From: Streptomyces sp. 150FB
GTDB taxonomy: Bacteria; Actinomycetota; Actinomycetes; Streptomycetales; Streptomycetaceae
Length of the DNA: 64,000 bases
Assembly (NCBI RefSeq): GCF_000818195.1
Contig: NZ_JTHL01000001.1
Coordinates: forward strand, 9,098,322 to 9,162,321
Direction of reading: 5' to 3'
Positions within the stretch are counted from its first letter, which is position 1. Each line of letters starts with the position of its first letter. The position numbers and the translations under genes are program-made. Positions 61,055 to 64,000 of the stretch are shown one piece after another. A model generated the notes under the pieces. The model saw only the letters and a list, made by a program, of their open reading frames with translations. It was not told where the DNA came from and made no database searches.

Positions 61055-61708
61055 ATGTCCGGTGAACTGGTGCCAGATCGCGGCGAACTGCGCGCGTCCC
61101 ACGAAGATCGCGACCAGGTCGTGGAACTGCTGCGGGTCGCGGCGGGAGACGGCCGGCTGACCGCCGAGGAGCTGGACGAACGGCTCGGTGTGGCGCTCAC
61201 CGCCCGTACGTACGGGGAGCTCGAGGTACTGCTCACGGATCTGCCCGCGGCCGGGCCCGCGCCGGTGGTCGGTGCGGCGGCCGTCACTCCCAAGGAGATG
61301 TCCCGGATCGCGGTGGACAGCGGGAGCGCGAAGCGCGACGGCGCCTGGGTGGTCCCCCGGCGCCTGGAGGTCGAAGCGAGGAGCGGGTCCGTCGTTCTCG
61401 ACTTCACCAGGGCCGTCATGGTGCTGCCCACGCTGGAGATCGACGCCTCGGTGCGCAGTGGGTCCTTGACACTGGTGGTTCCGCCCGATGTCTTCGTGGA
61501 CGTCGACGAGGTGGAGGTGGGCAGTGGCAGTGTGCGCAACCGAGCACCACTCGCCTCGGCCACCGAGGTCAGGCTGCGCGTCCAGGTGACGGGCTCGGTG
61601 CACAGCGGCAGCATCACGGTACGGCCGCCCAGGCCGCCCCGCCGTAGCTTCGTCCAGTGGCTGCTGCGCCGCCCCCGGCCGGTGCCCGCGAAGGCGCTCC
61701 CGCGCTGA
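61055..61708 (+). CDS. DUF1707 domain protein with LiaF-like C-terminal domain
   Basis: The 217 aa protein has the short N-terminal DUF1707 helical domain (RASHEDRDQVVELLRVAAGD near residue 13, then GRLTAEELDERLGVALTART) and a C-terminal beta-rich region of DUF4097/LiaF type (SRIAVDSGSAKRDGAWVVPR near residue 83, with repeated Ser-Gly-Ser turns). No membrane span is seen. Such proteins are linked to cell-envelope stress in actinomycetes. The ATG at 61055 is close to the remnant gene's position. It is not obviously in an operon. Confidence 0.87.
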   Translation: MSGELVPDRGELRASHEDRDQVVELLRVAAGDGRLTAEELDERLGVALTARTYGELEVLLTDLPAAGPAPVVGAAAVTPKEMSRIAVDSGSAKRDGAWVVPRRLEVEARSGSVVLDFTRAVMVLPTLEIDASVRSGSLTLVVPPDVFVDVDEVEVGSGSVRNRAPLASATEVRLRVQVTGSVHSGSITVRPPRPPRRSFVQWLLRRPRPVPAKALPR

Positions 61709-61777
61709 GGTCCGGGCCGCTGCCGGCAAGGTGGGGGCGCCGGGCAGCGGCAGGTCCGTCGCGGGCACACTGGTCCC

Positions 61778-62725
61778 ATGTCGACCTATCGGGCCCCGCG
61801 TGATGTCAGGTTCGTCAACGGGCCGGTGAGGCTGGCCGGTTCACTGGACGTACCGGAGGGTGGCGCGGTATCGGCCGGAGTGGTGCTGGTCGGTGGATCC
61901 GGACCGTCCGACCGGGACAACGACAGCTACTTCCCGCCCATCCGGCGGCGCCTCGTGGAGGCCGGTGTCGCAGTGCTGTCCTACGACAAGCGAGGTGTCG
62001 GTGAATCGTCCGGCGACTGGCGCGAGGCGACCATGGACGATCTGGCCGCCGACGCGGGTGCCGCGCTGGACTTCCTTCGAGCCCAGCCAGGAATCCCGGC
62101 GGGCTCGGTGGGGCTGTTCGGCCACAGCGAGGGCGGCTGGGTGGTCCTGCGCGCAGCGGCTGCCCGTGACGATCTGCCCTGGGTGATCACCAACAGTTGC
62201 CCGGGAGTGACTCCCGCGGTGCAGGAACGTCATGCGTTGGCCAACGCCCTGCGCGCATCGGACACGGCGAGGCGCGACACCGACAGCGCTCTGGCTCTGT
62301 ACGACCGGCTCGTCGAAGCAGGCCGCGGCGGCGCTGACTTCGCCGCCGCGGCGGCACTTGTCGACGCTGCCGGAGGAGGGGCCGGACTTGGCGAGTACTG
62401 GGCCGGCATGGACGAACGCCTCTGGACCTTCCTCGCACACAAACAGGACCACGACCCTGTCCGGGACGTCATGCGCCTCAACTGCCCGCACCTGGCGATC
62501 TTCGGCGGCGCGGACGACCTGGTCCCCGTCGCCGACAGCATCCGCGTGTTCAGTGCCGCCGCGTGTGATCCCGGCCGCGACCACAGGGCCACGCTGACCG
62601 TGCGGGTGTACCCCGGCGGTGATCACCGGGTCCGGACGGAGGGAGGCACCCGCCTCGCCCCCGGCTATCAGGCGGCCCTGGCCCGCTGGATCATGGACCA
62701 CACGGACCCCGTACCCCGAGGGTGA
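61778..62725 (+). CDS. Alpha/beta-hydrolase (DPP-like/BAAT-type esterase family)
   Basis: Predicted cytoplasmic serine hydrolase. The 315 aa protein has GVVLVGGSGPSDRDNDSYFP near residue 34 (oxyanion loop), YDKRGVGESSGDWREATMDD near residue 69, the nucleophile elbow VGLFGHSEGGWVVLRAAAAR near residue 111 (Ser), the acid in IFGGADDLVPVADSIRV near residue 240, and His in VYPGGDHRVRTEGG near residue 278. The triad is complete, in contrast to the fragment at 6901. The substrate is unknown. Confidence 0.9.
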   Translation: MSTYRAPRDVRFVNGPVRLAGSLDVPEGGAVSAGVVLVGGSGPSDRDNDSYFPPIRRRLVEAGVAVLSYDKRGVGESSGDWREATMDDLAADAGAALDFLRAQPGIPAGSVGLFGHSEGGWVVLRAAAARDDLPWVITNSCPGVTPAVQERHALANALRASDTARRDTDSALALYDRLVEAGRGGADFAAAAALVDAAGGGAGLGEYWAGMDERLWTFLAHKQDHDPVRDVMRLNCPHLAIFGGADDLVPVADSIRVFSAAACDPGRDHRATLTVRVYPGGDHRVRTEGGTRLAPGYQAALARWIMDHTDPVPRG

Positions 62726-62754
62726 CGGTGTTTACGCGGAGGCCGCCCGGCGTT

Positions 62755-62772
62755 GGCCGCCCGGGGGCGGCC
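62755..62772. terminator. Hairpin between convergent hydrolase and propeller genes
   Basis: The 7-bp arms GGCCGCC and GGCGGCC enclose a CGGG loop in the 155-nt gap between convergent genes. Shape and place suggest a terminator. Confidence 0.5.
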
Positions 62773-62880
62773 GATCCCGGTGCGGTACGCGAGGTCACCG
62801 CCGCCCTCGAGACGCCGGCGCGCCACTTGTCGCCCCGCCGCCGCGCTGACGCCGGCCCGGCCGCGTAACCGCGACGGATG

Positions 62881-63969
62881 TCAGTCGAGGTACGCGGGGG
62901 CGAGCGCCGCCTCGATCATGAGGTGCGGGGCGCCCGAGCCGTCGGCCGACAGGGTGTAGAGGTCGGAGCCGTAGTCGCTGGGCATGGAGTAGACCACGGT
63001 TCCGTTGTCCGACCAGACCAACTGGTCGTCGACGCTGCGGGGTTCGGCGAGTGGCGTCTCGCGCATCGTTCGCAGGTCCAGGACGTACAGATGCCACGGC
63101 GCGTCGGCGGGCAGGCCGGCGACCCGCTTCTTGTAGGCGATCCGGGTGCCGTCCGGCGACAGGGACGGGCACTCGACGTTCGTGTGGAGTGTGGTGAGGG
63201 TATGGCCCGTCATGTCGCCCCGGACCAGGTAGGTCTTGCCGCCGGTTGCCATCGTCGCGTAGAAGTACCGGTCGTCGGCGAAGGTGACGCCCCAGAAGTT
63301 GATGTCGGCGGGGTGCACGGTGTGGCCGTCCTCGACCGTACGGAAGTCCTCCAGGCTCTGGTCGAGGTGGCCGGTGCGTGTGTCGACGATCCCGGTCCTG
63401 GTGGAGAAGTTGGTTCCCGCGTACGAGTCGCCGCCGACGAAGACGGTCCACGCCACCAGGTGCCCGCTCGGCGAGACCCGGGCCCGGGTCGGGATGCCGG
63501 GCAGGTCGTAGTGCGCGCGTTCCTTGAGACGGCTGTCGAGGACCACGGCGCGGTAGGTGTCCTGGATGCCGCCGTGCACCGCCTGGAGGCAGATCCCGGT
63601 GCCCGCCGCCGCGTAGAACCGCAGGCAGGCGACGCCGGAAGCGGTACGGCGGCCGCCGGGATCCGTGGCGGGGACGGTGCTGAGCTCGTCCCGGTGCGGG
63701 CCCAGCGCCATGTTGCGGAAGACGATCCGCCGCGCGGGGCCCTGCGACAGGGACACCGGTCCCGCGCCGACCGGTGGGCCGCCCGCCTGTGTGACCTGGG
63801 CCCGCGCCGCGCGGTCGCTCGCGTGGACCACGGCCGCCGCGGCCACGGCTGCCAGCACCAGGACGCCGGCGAGCAGCACGAGCAGCCTGTTGCGGGGCGT
63901 CATGGACGGGCCGCTCACGGCGGGCGGCGCGGAGTCGGGGGGAGTCACGGGGGGAGTTCCGGTGGTCAT
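62881..63969 (-). CDS. Membrane-anchored beta-propeller (TolB/PD40-like) protein
   Basis: The 362 aa protein has a Pro-rich cytoplasmic tail of about 25 residues and one membrane span (LLVLLAGVLVLAAVAAAAVV near residue 29). An outside domain of WD40/PD40-like blades follows, such as RARVSPSGHLVAWTVFVGG near residue 162 and CPSLSPDGTRIAYKKRVAG near residue 264. Two pairs of blades carry the Ser-Pro-Asp-Gly or Ser-Pro-Ser-Gly turn typical of TolB repeats. No enzymatic motif is seen; the role may be binding or scaffolding at the cell surface. The gene is complete, with 31 nt to the window's edge. Confidence 0.85.
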   Translation of the reverse strand: MTTGTPPVTPPDSAPPAVSGPSMTPRNRLLVLLAGVLVLAAVAAAAVVHASDRAARAQVTQAGGPPVGAGPVSLSQGPARRIVFRNMALGPHRDELSTVPATDPGGRRTASGVACLRFYAAAGTGICLQAVHGGIQDTYRAVVLDSRLKERAHYDLPGIPTRARVSPSGHLVAWTVFVGGDSYAGTNFSTRTGIVDTRTGHLDQSLEDFRTVEDGHTVHPADINFWGVTFADDRYFYATMATGGKTYLVRGDMTGHTLTTLHTNVECPSLSPDGTRIAYKKRVAGLPADAPWHLYVLDLRTMRETPLAEPRSVDDQLVWSDNGTVVYSMPSDYGSDLYTLSADGSGAPHLMIEAALAPAYLD

Positions 63970-64000
63970 ACGGCAACCTCCGCCGCGCCGAGCGGCCGTA

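Overview
The window looks like a stretch of a Streptomyces (or closely related actinomycete) chromosome. It is very GC-rich with strong G/C bias at third codon positions, uses GTG starts often, couples genes through ATGA/GTGA overlaps, and has only one TTA codon that I noticed. Its families are typical of the genus: DUF5133, the SAM-dependent methyltransferase family once called DUF574, paired GAF-ANTAR proteins, a LAL regulator, DUF1707, and a cell-wall hydrolase behind a c-di-AMP riboswitch. I see no rRNA, tRNA, CRISPR array or intact insertion sequence.

Layout. 164-6806: the right end of what looks like a natural-product tailoring cluster (carbamoyltransferase, FAD hydroxylase, degenerate APS-kinase-like protein, berberine-bridge-type oxidase, O-methyltransferase). 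6901-9736: a truncated hydrolase, an MFS exporter and its divergent TetR regulator. 9820-11738: a 2OG-Fe(II) oxygenase and a divergent HxlR/NAD(P)-binding pair. 11739-13342: a long regulatory leader (Crp site, ydaO riboswitch) and a secreted LysM-transglycosylase. 13562-16849: a phosphotransferase-like kinase and an osmoprotectant-type ABC importer without its ATPase. 16868-25048: an esterase and a LacI-preceded operon (FAD oxidoreductase, HyuA-like ATPase, HExxH protein, transporter). 25087-30761: SDR/TetR pair, the probable missing ATPase, MFS/LysR pair, DUF5133. 30870-34176: quinone oxidoreductase and two acyl-CoA dehydrogenases. 34306-37140: a large membrane receptor-like gene broken by one in-frame TGA and carrying a TTA codon. 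37256-39040: small membrane protein, DUF779, AraC regulator. 39287-47788: a sugar ABC importer with a PHP-family hydrolase and a GH38 alpha-mannosidase. 47862-52165: two methyltransferases, a YCII protein, an SDR and a beta-hydroxyacid-dehydrogenase-like protein. 52227-59103: a block of five signalling genes on the minus strand (LAL, two GAF-ANTAR, response regulator, histidine kinase). 59251-63969: multicopper oxidase, DUF1707 protein, hydrolase, membrane-anchored beta-propeller protein.

The least explained parts are: (i) the operon at 19223-25048, where a HyuA-like ATPase occurs without HyuB and next to a predicted gluzincin; (ii) the 34306-37140 receptor, which needs both the rare leucine tRNA and passage through a TGA to be made full length; (iii) the mannosidase/PHP/ABC locus, which suggests use of a phosphorylated mannoside; and (iv) the APS-kinase-like protein with a damaged P-loop inside the tailoring cluster. 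Regulatory DNA is unusually readable here: most divergent regulator/target pairs have a clear palindrome between them.
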